The position numbers and the translations under genes were made by a program. Below are positions 1 to 11,879 of a stretch of DNA of 64,000 bases, piece by piece; the stretch's first letter is position 1; every line of letters starts with the position of its first letter. The DNA lies in the NCBI RefSeq assembly GCF_018446385.1, contig NC_056003.1, positions 23,309,198 to 23,373,197 of the forward strand. The letters are read 5' to 3'. This DNA comes from Zingiber officinale. Its lineage: Eukaryota; Streptophyta; Magnoliopsida; Zingiberales; Zingiberaceae. The notes under the pieces are model-generated. The model was not told the DNA's origin. It saw nothing but the letters and a program-made list of their open reading frames with translations, and made no database searches.

Positions 1-240
1 TCATTCAACTCTTAACATATGTCAGAACCTCCCCTCCCTTAAAATTACCTTACTCTAACTCTTGACACATAACACATGTCAGAACCTTTCACTATCTTTA
101 AATTACACACCCTCCAACCAACATATATCAGAATATTTTCTTTTTTTAAATTACCCACTCTCTAATCCTTAACACATGTCAAAACACCCATCTTCTTTTA
201 AATTACTCCCTTCCAACCCTTGACACATATCAAACCTCTC
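1..240. repeat. Degenerate ~51-bp tandem repeat
   Basis: Five imperfect units, each with a core like ACACATGTCAGAACC followed by a pyrimidine stretch and TTTAAATTAC. The core recurs near 21, 78, 127, 178 and 229, so the spacing is 49-57 bp. It is noncoding. The left border is cut by the window edge. Confidence 0.7.
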
Positions 241-313
241 CTTCCTTTAAATTGATTAAAATTTCTAATATTTATTTGTAAGCTATAAATGTATTTACTA
301 TTAATGGTTAATA

Positions 314-421
314 TTTTTATTCATTTCATGTACATAATTTTTATTTTGATCCATACTAGCACTGACACTATGATTTTTTATTCATTTCATGTATATAATT
401 TTTATTTTGATCCATATTAGT
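314..421. repeat. Duplicated 46-bp segment
   Basis: A 46-bp segment at 314-359 (TTTTTATTCATTTCATGTAC and onward) recurs at 375-421 with two or three mismatches and a 15-bp spacer. The unclassified sequence after it (422-570) is less AT-rich and looks like part of an old transposon. Confidence 0.6.
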
Positions 422-570
422 ACCGGTCCTACGGATATGGAGGGAGATACATGCAGGTACACAAACGTCAAGCACATGGTGGGGTAAACCTCAGGTCGTC
501 AGTTCCTAAGAATCGACCCCTGACTATTACGCTAGAGATGTTTTACGCCCACCGTCTATGTTACGCCGGT

Positions 571-1262
571 TTTAAAATTTTTATACTTTTAAAATTTTTT
601 CCAAATAATAACTCCTAAAATTTACAACTAAACAATAAATAAAATATTATAAACATATAATAAAAATAAATTATTAAAAAAATAAAATTGATAAAAAAAA
701 TGATTAAAAAAACAAAATCAATAAAAACAAAAGAAATAAAACTTTTAAAAAAACGTGAATGTGAGAATAAGAAAAAGATATAAAGGTAAAAAATTAGGTG
801 GAGTAGAAGGTGAGGATATTTGAAAAGGTGGAAAAAATAACTCTCAATTTGAAAAGGGAGGGAGGGCTTATTATAAAACTAAATAAAAATTAAAAAATAT
901 ATAAGTACGGATGAAAAAATAATAAATAAAATTAATTTAGAAATGATATTAAATAAAAATTAAATAGAATTAAAAAATAATAAATTAAATTAAATAAAAA
1001 TAAATAAAATTACTTAAAAATAAAATTAAATAAAAATTAAATAGAATTAAAAAATAATAAATTAAATAAAATAAAAATAAATAAAATTACTTAAAAATAA
1101 AATTAAATAAAAATTAAATAGAATTAAAAAATAATAAATAAAATTAAATAAAAAATAAAATTAAAAAATAATAAATAAAATAAAATAAAAATAAATAAAA
1201 TTAATATATGGATATAAGTATGGATGAAAAAATAATAAATAAAATTAATTAAAAAAATAAAA
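571..1262. repeat. AT-rich low-complexity tract
   Basis: Almost pure A/T with loose tandem repetition of AAATAAAATTAAATAAAAAT and AATAGAATTAAAAAATAATA between about 860 and 1260. No gene is visible. It may be part of the promoter-proximal region of the gene that follows, or simply intergenic. Confidence 0.7.
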
Positions 1263-1319
1263 TTAAATAAAGTTGAAAAAATTAAAAAAAAAAAAACAAA
1301 GAAAAAAGAGGGTAGAAAA

Positions 1320-1492
1320 GCAATTTACTTCATTATTCTTCCGATCGGCGGCACCGACGCGCTGCTCTCTTCCACGGCATCGGATCCTGCGGCCTTTTCG
1401 AATCAGACAAGTAGATCGAGCGCGACTGCGCCTTCTCAGATCAACAAATCGACGAGCGACAACTCCGATTTGTATCCTCCAGGTACCTCTGT
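1320..1492 (+). other. Candidate noncoding first exon of the Yos1-like gene
   Basis: A GC-rich island rises abruptly out of the AT-rich tract. It has the texture of a plant 5' leader and ends in a good donor (CTCCAG|GTACCT, intron from 1493). The next plausible acceptor joined to a real coding exon on this strand is TTTTTTTTAG at 5705, just before the Yos1-like start codon. The ORFs across this island on both strands run through poly-T/poly-A tracts and resemble no protein I know. The link to the downstream exon is inference; a spliced cDNA would settle it. Confidence 0.45.
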
Positions 1493-2074
1493 TCCTCTCT
1501 CGTTTTTTTCTAATCAGGTCATGGTTGCCCTCTTTTTTTTTCCCCTTTTTTTGTGGGCATGAAAGGTTGGATCGACCGTTCCCTTCATCCATACATACAT
1601 TTTTTTTTTGTTGGATCACGATTGTGTCGACGTAGTATGGTAGTAATGAATGATATCCCGAAAGTATACGGTGACAAATTGATTTCTCTCAAATTCGACA
1701 TCGATAAGCTGAGTTTTGCAAACTACAGGCCTATCAGATCAATGCTACATTCAAATACGTAGGTCATACTTTTCTTAGTTTGTCAATTATGTAGCGCATA
1801 GAGATTTCCTTTTTTAGTACCTTTGGTAGTTCAGAATGATTGTACATATAGAAGGCACCCGAGAGCTTAGAGTCTCGTACCTTGTCATCCTAACAACCAT
1901 TTGAGTTAGTGGGAAGCAATCCTTTGGGTAAGTTCTGTTCAAATCTGTGAAATCTACACATATTCTCCGCTCTCATCTACGACTTCCCTCTCTTTGGGAT
2001 TCTGGTATATCATTTACAGATCAAGCAAAGACATCTTTATCGCCTTTTGTTCCGCTTCCTGTTTTAGTTTCCAG

Positions 2075-3980
2075 TTAGGACTTTACTGAACTTATGCTTT
2101 CTTGATGATTCAAATGACTCTGAGGGTGACTCGTATTTTCTAGCTTTGTCATGAATCTTCTTGCAGGCTTGTCCGATTTTTCGTTTTTAGACTTTTCTCT
2201 GGCTCTCTTAATTTGGTGTCGGAACCTTGAAGTATATTCAAAGTTCTCATAACAACTTCTTGATTTCTTCAGGTGGGATCTGACCATTTCCAACCCTTTT
2301 TGGTAGGAAACTATATCACTAGCTGATAAGTTGATAAGATAGCCTCAACTTATTCAAGGTCGGCCTTGCAATATTACATTATAGGCTATGGGCAAGTCTA
2401 CCACTAAGAATTTAACCCACACAGCCTAGATGTATTACTTTCCCTGAGTCACTAGATATTACATTATCAGGCCGGCCTTCCTCGAGTTATTATCAAGTCA
2501 ATTGTTCCCAAGGTTCACTTTCAATCAATCCAGTTAAAATATTACTCACCTTCAAGATTACCTTGAGAATAACCCACTCCAGAGTTGCACTGTAGGACAA
2601 CATATCAGGTGAACTATTTACATTGACACCACCCTCTTCTTAAGAAATTTGCAATATGCACATGGACTATGAGAGCTTCTGCCCTATATCTTTTTCTGTG
2701 ATGTCCAAGTCCCAAGTGCATTCAAGCACTATATGCTAAGCATGAGGTTTCTTCTAGCATAAGAAAACTTAATGCTCCTGTACCTCTAGATGCAGGCCTT
2801 TCAATAGTCAGATCAATGTGCTTTTGAATTGGATCTCTTGCCCTTGTCTGCTCCTTCCATCCATTCTCATTTTTTTGGTCGCACAAACTTCATCAAGTGC
2901 CTCTTCTTGATCAGTTCCTTAAGCTGAAGTTTCAGATGAATATATCATGACTATGCTCATGATAATACCGATGATACTTTATCTTATCCTTTTTTTTAGA
3001 GAGTACACTATATCGGCTGAGGCTTGAGCAATAACAAATTTTTGGTCTTTAATATCTATAAACACCTTAGATTATCAACCATTTAACAGTATTCCCTCTT
3101 GGGATTTACCTTCTCATTACTGGTTGATACCTATCAAAGTCCCTTGATTGCTTTTCCTTTGATCGACCTCCTCCTTTCTTCAATTCTACATAATTTCATC
3201 TCTGTTATCTTTACCTGCATTAGATCATCAGCTGTAGCATATTTTCTTCCCTCTTTAACATTTCAACATAATCAAGGTGTGGTTCCTTTAGAGAGGGTAT
3301 GAGAACTTAGATGACTTCAGGGTAGAAGGCAATAATAAGACAGCTAGATGAGAGTCCTCCACTTGTATGCCTGCCTCAATGAACCTCTTCACAAACTTCA
3401 AGAGTGGCTCTTGTTTTTTTTAGCTAGCACCAAGTCTCCAACCTTTCAGGCAGACTAATCCTGGGGATGACCGGCCCAGTCCCAGGGAAGTTCAGGATAA
3501 ATCCAAAAGTGCTCGCAGCGGGCCGTCAGCAGCCCAACATCCCATGTTTGTCATCCCACGGAAGGAAAATACCTTGCAGTGCACTATAGCTGAGAATCAA
3601 ATTGTGGGTGCTTGGGAGATTGCATGGACGCTCTGTTGCTGCACCATAGCCCGGGGGGCATTCAAGAGTGGCTCTTCCGATCCTTGCTTCAGTGTCATCA
3701 AACTCTTTGCTCTTGGATTATCTTATTGCTAACCACAAAATGTCTCACAGCTCTGAGTGAGCTCTTTAAATTTGGCAATTTCTCTAAGTGACAATTGAAC
3801 AAATAACTATGTTGCCCAGAAGATTCGGCACTTCAAAGAGTTCGAAATAACTTGCAAAGAAATCAAAATTCTGAAGGCACAGAGATGCGGCGATGGATCT
3901 GTGCACCCATCATAGGTATTAACCTTCAGCACTAGAAAGTTCTTCGATAGTTCTTGAATTATTTGGACTGGGAGTCCTAA
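2075..3980 (-). pseudogene. Ty3/gypsy gag-protease relic in the Yos1 intron
   Basis: Read on the - strand, this stretch gives broken matches to a gypsy polyprotein. Around 2700-3400 there is a gag piece (KFVKRFIEAGIQVEDSHLAV, the usual 'FVxRFxxEAxQVED' area). Around 2250-2650 there is the region after the aspartic protease, with an 'AYNVIL-GRP' segment and 'STYQLVIxFPTKKG', which matches the family consensus of an ILGRP motif followed by STYHLxxKFPT. Stops and frameshifts are frequent and no LTRs are visible. A SINE (3413-3660) interrupts it. It is an old dead fragment; the right limit is approximate. Confidence 0.65.
3397..3676 (-). mobile_element. SINE-like insertion with 16-bp target duplication
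   Basis: A perfect 16-bp direct repeat, TTCAAGAGTGGCTCTT, lies at 3397-3412 and 3661-3676. The 248-bp insert between them starts on the + strand with a T-run, the complement of a 3' A-rich tail, so the element reads on the - strand. Its 5' end has degenerate polymerase III box-like sequence (TATGGTGCAGC, then TTTGATTCTC). The flanking gypsy gag sequence continues on both sides. Long target duplication plus A tail plus size fit a tRNA-derived SINE; the family is not named here. Confidence 0.6.
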
Positions 3981-5007
3981 CATCTAGATGTCTCACCTCC
4001 TTTCTTCTCTATATGTGCTCCTCGTTAGTGCAACTAATCCTAGCTCATGCCTGCTGAGACTTTTCTTGCTTTTCATCAGTCTAATAAGTTCCTATCTAAT
4101 CAACCATTACCCATTTATTGGCCTTCAGTTTCACATTTTTTTGTCTTCCTTTATAGAATTTGGGAACATTTTGTATATCATACTTGACTCCATCTCACCT
4201 TCCATATCCTTAGAACTAGTTCCAAATTAAATGGCTTCTTCATCTGCTAGGAGGAAGTTCCAATCTCAATGCCTCCCTGCGTATTTGAGACCTTTGAAAG
4301 TTTTTTCATTGGTGAATTTGACCTCTCTTCTCTACCCCGTGTCTATACGTCTAGTGACTTTCCATAAATGCAGCCAATATGATATTAACAAACCCACCAC
4401 AGATACTAAAAGTGTGGTGTGCTGGCTAGACTTCGAGGTTCGGTTGAAGTGTGCCAAAGTGCTGAAGTGCGAGTAACTCAATTGAGGTTAATATGAATTG
4501 GATTTAGCTAGGTTATATTTCAAGCTTTTATGGGTTAACTTGTTAATGGGATTGGATTGGGTGGCTATATTGGAGTGGAGATGACAACAAAAAAAGTAGG
4601 TGCTGACTGAAGTAAGTCAACTAAACATGTGTCAGCTTCCTATAGCTTAAATCTGAGGCACACGGATTGTGACCCATTCTTAATCTTGATTACTACAATG
4701 TACATGTGCCATCATCTTATAGTGCCTAGAATAATGGATAATTTGACCCACATCATATAGACTATTATGGCTTAGACAAGCAAGCTATTATAATTTTTTC
4801 GATGTAAGCCTCTTGGCCACATGCATAAAGTCTACCAAATAAATTGGTCAGTTTGGGCTTTAAATTGTTACTAGGACAGATCTATGTTTAAACTGGGTGT
4901 AAGCATGTTCTACTAGGGTTTCAAGCAAGTACTGCCTTTATATATTTTTAAAATTAGCCAGTTGAATTACTTCATGTATATATCATGTCTATCCACTGGT
5001 TCCTTTA

Positions 5008-5436
5008 CCTCTGTTTGGATGGGGTGAGGTAAGGTTCATTAATGGAAGGGGATGGAAGGAGAAGGGAGGGAAAGGAAAGGAAAGTAATATATTTATCTTA
5101 TCCTTGTTTGAAAGGGAGGGAAAGTGTATGTGAGAGGAAAGGGATGGAATGAAGGTTAAATATACAAATTTACACAAAATATCCTCTTATTTTTTTTAAT
5201 AAATCTACATGTGAAAAAATAAATAAGGATATAATTGTAATAATTTCTCCTTACCCTTCCTTACACCCCAATTTGGGGTGTAAGGAATTTCGCTTATTCC
5301 CGAACATGCAAGGGGAGGCTTTACCCTTCTCTCCCCTTCTCCTTCATAGCTCACTCTCTCCCAAACAAGGATAAAAATTCATTTTACCCATGTTTACCTT
5401 TCCCTCTCCTTTACTCACCTCCTCTCAAACAGAGGG
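5008..5436. mobile_element. Foldback MITE with nested inverted repeats
   Basis: About 428 bp with terminal inverted repeats: left CCTCTGTTTGGATGGGGTGA, right end complementary (CTCAAACAGAGG). Inside are a second inverted pair (ATCCTTGTTTGAAAGGGAGG near 5100, against CTCTCTCCCAAACAAGGAT near 5350) and a central palindrome at 5259-5285 with 12-bp arms. It has no coding capacity. The target duplication is unclear. It lies in the proposed intron of the Yos1-like gene. Confidence 0.65.
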
Positions 5437-5717
5437 TTAGGAAGTTGTGGATATCTAATTCTACATGATGTCATTGAAGTCTAACATGGAAATTTCAGCG
5501 AGGGACTGTTATGTATTGTTTATAAGATGAGATTTTAGATTGCTGTCATTAGGTTGTAATTCACTTTTCCAGAATTTCAGAAACTAGTAGGTTAGTGTGT
5601 TTTGTTACTCAATCTTTACAGAAAATGGAATTTCAAATGATAAGATAAACATAATTAGCCATCCACTAAACTTAATGCTAGCCTAGTTATTATTATTTTT
5701 TTTAGAGGATCATGGTC

Positions 5718-5954
5718 ATGGGACTCGGGGCACTGCTAGAAGGTCTTTTGCTCCTTGCAAATGCATTGGCAATTCTGAACGAGGACAGGTTCCTCGCGCC
5801 TAGAGGATGGAGTTTCAACGATGTTTCAGGAAATGCGAGGGCCAAGTCATTGAAGGGGCAGCTGATAGGGCTGATCTACGCGACCCAGTACCTGCGGCTT
5901 CCACTGATAATGCTCAATGCTCTCATCATCCTGGTGAAACTGGTTTCTGGTTGA
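5718..5954 (+). CDS. Yos1-like / IER3IP1 family ER-Golgi membrane protein
   Basis: Encodes a 78-residue protein of the Yos1 family (yeast Yos1p, human IER3IP1), small integral membrane proteins that act with Yip1/Yif1 in transport between ER and Golgi. Visible features: a first hydrophobic segment at residues 1-20 (GLGALLEGLLLLANALAILN), the family signature NEDRFLAPRGW, a short polar loop ending in KGQLIGLIYATQYLRLP, and a second hydrophobic segment ending in VKLVSG, the usual C-terminus. Length is normal for plant homologues (about 78-80 aa). There is an in-frame ATG two codons upstream (5712), but homologues start MGxxxLLEG, so 5718 is preferred. An acceptor (TTTTTTTTAG, ending 5705) sits just before the start, which implies a noncoding exon upstream. 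The coding sequence is intact. Confidence 0.9.
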   Translation: MGLGALLEGLLLLANALAILNEDRFLAPRGWSFNDVSGNARAKSLKGQLIGLIYATQYLRLPLIMLNALIILVKLVSG

Positions 5955-7182
5955 ACACGTAAACCCAATCACCTCATCGAATTGTGTCCATCATTCTTCT
6001 TATAACTGCAGTTACATGATATTCTCTGCTGCTCCTGATATTGTTTTTGGCTCTGAGTTGACTTTATCGGTGCCATACAATCGATCAAGTTTTGGCCCGA
6101 TATACTAAGAAGATTGTAGTTTTATTTCATCGTTTTTTCCCCCCAAGTTAGTGAGTGAAACTTGTTTTTTTTTTTTTTTCAAAACTTATCTGGAAGGACA
6201 GACCTATCAATACGAGACTAACATAATATTCGGTTGGTGGAATGGAACGGGATTGTGGGAAATGTAGTTATTTAATAGGATTCAATTCGAATAATAATGA
6301 AATATAAACATGCATTATTATTATTTTTTGAATTTTGAACCATGAAACAGATGCATTCATGTAAATGAGACTCTCAAACTCAAGTAATGTATCTTTTCTT
6401 GAAAACAAAAGATGAAATGACCCACTCTAAATAAGGGACAAATCATAAAAATTTATGCAATCTTAGCTGAACGATTTTACTAGATATACGAACGAGATAA
6501 TCCCAAGCAACATGCTTCATTGGTGGCAAGTTCGGCCCAATTACCAACTTGGCCGCGGGGACAATATCTCTTCTCTCGAGTTTATTTCTCCTAACTCATC
6601 AACAAATCAAACCACCGTCTCAAGTATATATATAGCCTTTTCTCAGGAAAAAGAGGAAAAACTAGCTTTTACATAGTTGGGTAAACTATTTCCGATGCAT
6701 CTTCGAAAATGCAATTAAACTCTTAAAATAGATTTATCATGTTATCACCCAACTGTTGTTAATGAAAAATAATAATAATATGATAATTTCCAACTCATGA
6801 AATAAAGTTGGATATTACCATCATCATCATTACATTCAATGATTTCACGGTTATAATGATTGGTAAACGAAATAATAAAAATTTCAATTTCTAGAGCACT
6901 TGGATCTTAAAAGCATAGACAGAAGTTTAAAGTAGCTATTTTGATTCCTATAATAGTCCAAATCACATCTTAATTCAACAAGGTAGGAGAATTTTGACAA
7001 GCAAAAAAAATGTATGAATGAACCTACGCAGAAGAGAAATACTATGACCATACGCTTGTCCAGCATGAACTAGATTTTGTTGCAAGTACCACGCCAGTGT
7101 AAATATACATTTTCAACTACCAAATGCACATGAACTCCATTTCTGCGAATGCATTGACACAGTAAGAGAGCTCGAAAACATG
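5955..7182. other. 3' flank between the convergent Yos1-like and TRAF-zinc-finger genes
   Basis: Contains the 3' UTR of the Yos1-like gene and, from the right, the 3' UTR of the - strand gene. The rest is AT-rich sequence with a fragment near 6230-6300 (TTCGGTTGGTGGAATGGAAC) that resembles one half of a MITE but whose partner arm I could not find. No further gene is seen. Confidence 0.5.
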
Positions 7183-10100
7183 TTATTGCTTATCTTCCCG
7201 TTTTTGTAAGAAGAAGAACCCGAGCATGACAGCTATGCCTGTTATTGCAATTGTCAACAAGAAGCTTTTGCGCGGCGAGGCTCCTACCGGCCTTCTGTTA
7301 GCACCTTCTCTTCCGGGTGGTGGAATATTCCTACACGTTTTGCAAGAGAAAACAGACATTTAGGGAGAGACATGGAGTGCAAGCCACTACAAGTTCCAAG
7401 GACGATCCATTGTTTTTGCAGATTTACAAGATGCTTTTGCACTCGTTCATAATATAAAATTCAAGTTCCGTTTGGGATTCAAACGTTTGATTGTCATGTA
7501 AAGATATGGAACTGCACTGTAAAGGAGTGGAACTTATCTTTTGTCATGATCTGAAGGACTTAGTGATTATCTTGATGCAATATTGAATTGTAATTTTGAG
7601 GACTTAAGAAGTTTATCACATCAGTGCTAACTCATTAATCAATATGGGGACAACATCCATAAGTGCTTTGCTACAATTGATACATCCGTGTTGGCCCTGA
7701 GACGGGTTGGCGGGGGCGCTAGGGGCAAGCGTATTCGCCTTTTTGCCACCTTGCTACAATTGATACAGAATCATATCAATTGCATCCCAAGTCACTTATG
7801 GATGCAGATGATTCAGTTAAATAATTATCATTAAATATGGTGCATAAAAAAAACAATACAATTCAATTTGAAAGTCTCTAAATTAAAAATCAGTTTTTTC
7901 GAAACTTACCTAGGAGGTTCTGCAGTATCAGTTGTACTGCTGTGAAACTGGATATCATGGTTAACTCTTTCCCGCAACCGAACATATTTACGACATAGAT
8001 CACAATACTCAGTGCGATTACCACATACTTCCTAAATTTGCATAGAAAATACTAGTCATTTCATGGTTTGAAGAGATTTCTAGTATTCATCACATAAAAA
8101 GAGTAATAGATCATGTTACCTGATGATTAATAAGATCAACTGCAGGAAGTGGGAATTCACAATATTCACAAGTAATAATCCTCTTGAGGCATCTTTCACC
8201 TTCGTGAAGAGACAATAAATCCCTTTCGATTCTCTCACTGCATAATGAACAATCCACCTGCCCACATCAGTTTATCAAAACCAAATTGTTAGATGAAGCA
8301 AGTCAATTGCATTGTTTAACATAACAGCTCCACAAGGAAAACATCTGATGTTAGGTTATTGTCATCCTTATCACAAATGATAATAGAAGAAACGTACGAA
8401 GCAAAGAAAAACAATACAACATGGCTACTTTCTACATATTATTGCTTGTGTAGGACATGGCCTCAAAGTTGAACATGCTTGTATCACATAGTTGGGAGTG
8501 AAAATAATGTATCATATCCAACAGATCAAACTATCATACTATGTATACATAGGACTCCAACCATCTGATATAATAACCAAAATTAAATCTCATGTGGGAT
8601 TGAATCCCCTACCACAACTACCAACTTTGATGACTTGGATCATAGGTATTATCCGAGGCAAAAGATATGAAATTCCTTGAAAGAGAAATAAAAATGGAAA
8701 TAAACTTGATAAAGATGACAAATATGTAATATTAGTATACATGATGTGTTCTATTGTGGATTGACCTTAACAAGTTGCCAATTCTATCAAAGTTAATGAC
8801 AAACTTCAAGAGAAAAAGACAGGGACGATGTTAACAAGAAACTATCTTCAAAAGGAGAAATTTGTGGCAATCTTAATGGATTTTATATAATCTACTTCCT
8901 TAACTCTCCTTTGGATTAAAAATAATACAAGATTTGAAATTTGTAAAGCTGAAGTGAAGATTTGTTAGAGGCTAAGGGTGGAAAGAGTAAATTAAGGTTT
9001 TAATATGTACTTGAGATGATATTGTGAGAGACTAAGTTAGAAGTTGTTACAAAAGACAAGGAGAAATTGCAGGATAAAGCTTAGGTATCTATCTGAGGGA
9101 AAGAGGACAGTAGACAAGAGAAAAAGACTAATATATCTTATCCAAATTATAGTCGAAGGGAAGTAACATAAACTTTGCAAACATAAGTGAGATTAGAGTT
9201 CCAACATCTTTAAAAAGTGAAAATGTTAGAATATGGAGTTCCCTGCCAATTAAAAATATGTCCAGGGAGAGAGCAACTCCGTAAGTCTTCAGATGTTTTA
9301 CTATAAAGAGGTATGAATTCGGAGATGAGTAAAATCTTCCATATTGAAGTGCTTCAATTTAAATTTTAATTATGCAACATAAATACATGAAGAAATGTAA
9401 CCAAATGCACAATATTACCAATCTGAACCCAAAAAATGCTTACAACAGAAAATATGATTGGAAACAGAAAAAATAAGATGTGTGATAAGGTTAACACATA
9501 CCGGAGCATGGATTTCGTTGTAATGTTCATCAGCATGTTTTTTAGGAATCATATCCCCACAAATTGCACATTTTTGAAGGTTCCGCGAACAATGTGCATA
9601 ATGCAAGTCAATATTTGATGTTGGAATATCTCTCTCACTACATTGAAGATAGAATCAGTGAGGAAACAATCGAAGAGATATGAAAGACCATATTTTTACT
9701 TGACTAACCACAAAATGAAATAGTAAAGGAGGTTTCCCTTTACAAGTATTGTTTAAACTAGCAAAACAACTTTCATGCAGCTACTACTACAGTACATACC
9801 AAAATACATCTTAAAATAAAGAAACTGTATTTTCTAAAAAACAGAAATGAAAAGTAGATTGCATACACTAAGAAGTAAATGCCAATTAAATTACATGCAG
9901 ATGCCCTTTGCCAATAAACAATGAATTCATATGATATGTTAATGACACTAAGCAAGTTTAAATGTCAAAGGCATTGCAATTATCCATGCAAATCAACTTT
10001 AAGGCTTTATACAGCACACATGTTAACACTTTACAAAACAAAATCTTGTAGTGAGGCATTTGTTGTGTTAGCCTGAGCTAATGATGGCCTAGGGCCATAT

Positions 10101-11557
10101 ATCCCACATGTCTAAACTGACAAGCACACTGATAACACCATTAAATATGCATTTTACAGTAAAAAGTTCTACCAATTGAGTTTCTTTATTGATGGTTGAA
10201 AAACTTGTAATCATCATTAGTGCATTGTCATCCTACTTGTGCAAATGACAAGTCAATTAAGCAGCAATGGATTCAGCTAACCTAATATTTTGTCCATCTT
10301 ACTAATTATACTAATGAGACATCATCAAATTTTCTTTTTTAAAAACAATATTCAAAATGCTCACACATCTACAAAGTATTTCTAAACATCCATGTCCAGG
10401 AATAGGCAAGATACCTCATGCATCCTCAAACAGATATAACTGAAGAGAATGCATGACAACTTGGAATTGTTATTTCTTTTATGTGAAATAGTGTGTTTTC
10501 TTATTGATGAAGAAAATATAACTGAATACTATGATCATCACTATTCACACAACATTTCTTGCAAAGATATTTATATAACATATAATGTCAGATGGATTAG
10601 AATGGAGAAAACCAACAGAAAGGAAAATAGAATTCACATGACATCTCTATATGTGAAGGAAATACTTTCATTCACGCGGATAGGGCCGAAATTTATTAGA
10701 CACCGTCAATATATAAGTCGAAGGCATAGTAAGATCAAGAGGAAATTTCAGAGTTCCAAAAGCATTCACATCTTTATACCATAATATTTAATATTTTTTT
10801 ACACCAAGTTCAAAAGATATGGATGCACTTCAAACGTAAAGTTATTATCTGTGTACAAAAGATATGATAAGTGCCACCAAATCTCTGTCATTAAATTAAC
10901 ACATAGCAAAAGATGAAATATTAAGTAGACTTACACAAAGAAACCAAATGGCTAGGGTTAGCTGGCTGATAGTAGAAATAATTAAGTACTACTTGATGAC
11001 ACACAAACAACAAGAGGGTGAGCAATAAAGGTAGGTAAAGTTCCAAACGTAGGTTTTATCGAATCCTACTATGCAAGCAGGTCATAGGACTAAGTGCCCA
11101 TAATCTAAGTGCCATCGTGTGCCAGAACAATATCTTAGAACATGCCAACAATGTATCGATGACAAAAAAAAGGAACTAAATTAAAATGAAGGTAGGTGCT
11201 TTGTTACGGCAATCGAATTGTACGCTCAACGGCCTAAGGAGCTGTCATGTATTCATTTAGTAAAAAAACCAGGAGAGAGGAAAAATTGAGCAGAATAACG
11301 ACCTACCCTAGAACGATCTGCTATGTAATCAAATACGTTTTAAACGTAAACCCGAAAGCCACCATCCTTTCCAAATAAATCCGAGTTAGAGAGCCAATGA
11401 TCGGGCAGAAACGAAATCCAAGAAGGATCACGAAATAACAACCAGACACAATCTGAAGGGAAAATCGAAATCCTCAAGTGATCCCATACGAACTATCCAG
11501 AAGAAGCACTAACCAGTGACTGCACGTCGCTGTGATCAACTCCGAGGGGATCGCCAT
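7183..11557 (-). CDS. TRAF-type zinc-finger protein, tail-anchored (five exons)
   Basis: Spliced gene with coding exons 11557-11514, 9637-9502, 8257-8120, 8031-7910 and 7330-7183. All junctions are GT-AG and the frame is open for 195 aa. It starts MAIPSELITATCSHCERDIP and carries repeated Cys/His units: CSHCE with HYAHC, CAICGDMIP with HYNEIH, CSLCSERIE, CEYCEFPLP, and CDLCRKYVRL with a final H. This is the pattern of plant TRAF-type zinc-finger proteins related to animal TRAFD1/XAF1. The last exon encodes NIPPPGR, a basic stretch, one hydrophobic helix (about residues 166-187, LLTIAITGIAVMLGFFF) and a short KREDKQ tail, so the protein is probably tail-anchored with the zinc fingers in the cytosol. 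Length agrees with plant homologues (about 190 aa). The start at 11557 was chosen because only that frame joins exon 2 without a stop. Exact function in plants is not established by the sequence. Confidence 0.88.
7668..7767. mobile_element. 66-bp GC-rich insert with perfect 17-bp target duplication
   Basis: TTGCTACAATTGATACA occurs at 7668-7684 and again at 7751-7767. Between them is a 66-bp GC-rich insert (7685-7750) including TTGGCGGGGGCGCTAGGGGC and ending in TTTTTGCCACC. It lies in intron 4 of the TRAF-zinc-finger gene. The long perfect duplication indicates insertion by a target-primed (LINE/SINE-type) mechanism of a very short, probably truncated, RNA copy. The source family is not recognised. 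Confidence 0.6.
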
Positions 11558-11576
11558 CTGATGGATCAAAACCCAT
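11512..11576 (-). promoter_or_regulatory. Upstream ORF overlapping the start of the TRAF-zinc-finger gene
   Basis: An ATG at 11576, 19 nt upstream of the main start and in another frame, opens a 21-codon ORF (MGFDPSDGDPLGVDHSDVQS and one more residue). After splicing of intron 1, the next codon is TGA made by the first bases of exon 2, so the uORF ends exactly at the exon 1-2 junction while overlapping the main ATG. Such an overlapping uORF would be expected to lower initiation at the main start, and its stop at the junction depends on splicing. The transcript start is unknown, so inclusion of this ATG in the mRNA is inferred. Confidence 0.5.
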
Positions 11577-11758
11577 TAAGCAATCATGTCAAGACTAAAA
11601 AAAAAAAATAAGGAACGACATATAAATTGAAAATGGAACAGAAAGGAAGTCGCGATCCACGGACCTTCGCCGATGCAATCGAGCAATCCAAAACCGGAGG
11701 CAGGTAGATCGCGAGGGCGGAGTTAGCGATGCAGAGGCCGATGCGCCTCCCCGCTCCG

Positions 11759-11784
<26 letters not shown>
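11759..11784 (-). repeat. (CT)n/(GA)n microsatellite in the 5' leader
   Basis: A run of CT dinucleotides with one TAT interruption, about 200 bp upstream of the TRAF-zinc-finger start codon. On the coding strand it is a GA repeat. GA/CT tracts are common in plant promoters and 5' UTRs. Confidence 0.75.
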
Positions 11785-11791
<7 letters not shown>

Positions 11792-11879
11792 CCTGATTTT
11801 GGTGGCGCCTTGGTTGGGACGTCGCTCACTTGTACGAAAAAGTGTGGCGTGTTCCGTTGAGATAGCAAGATAATCGTGG

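Noticed and set aside
1263-1635. ORFs of 118 and 120 codons on opposite strands
   Set aside because: They run through poly-A/T tracts and overlap each other; the composition fits a leader exon, not a protein.
7384-7396. CACTACAAG as a CACTA terminus
   Set aside because: No subterminal repeats and no partner end; a chance match in an intron.
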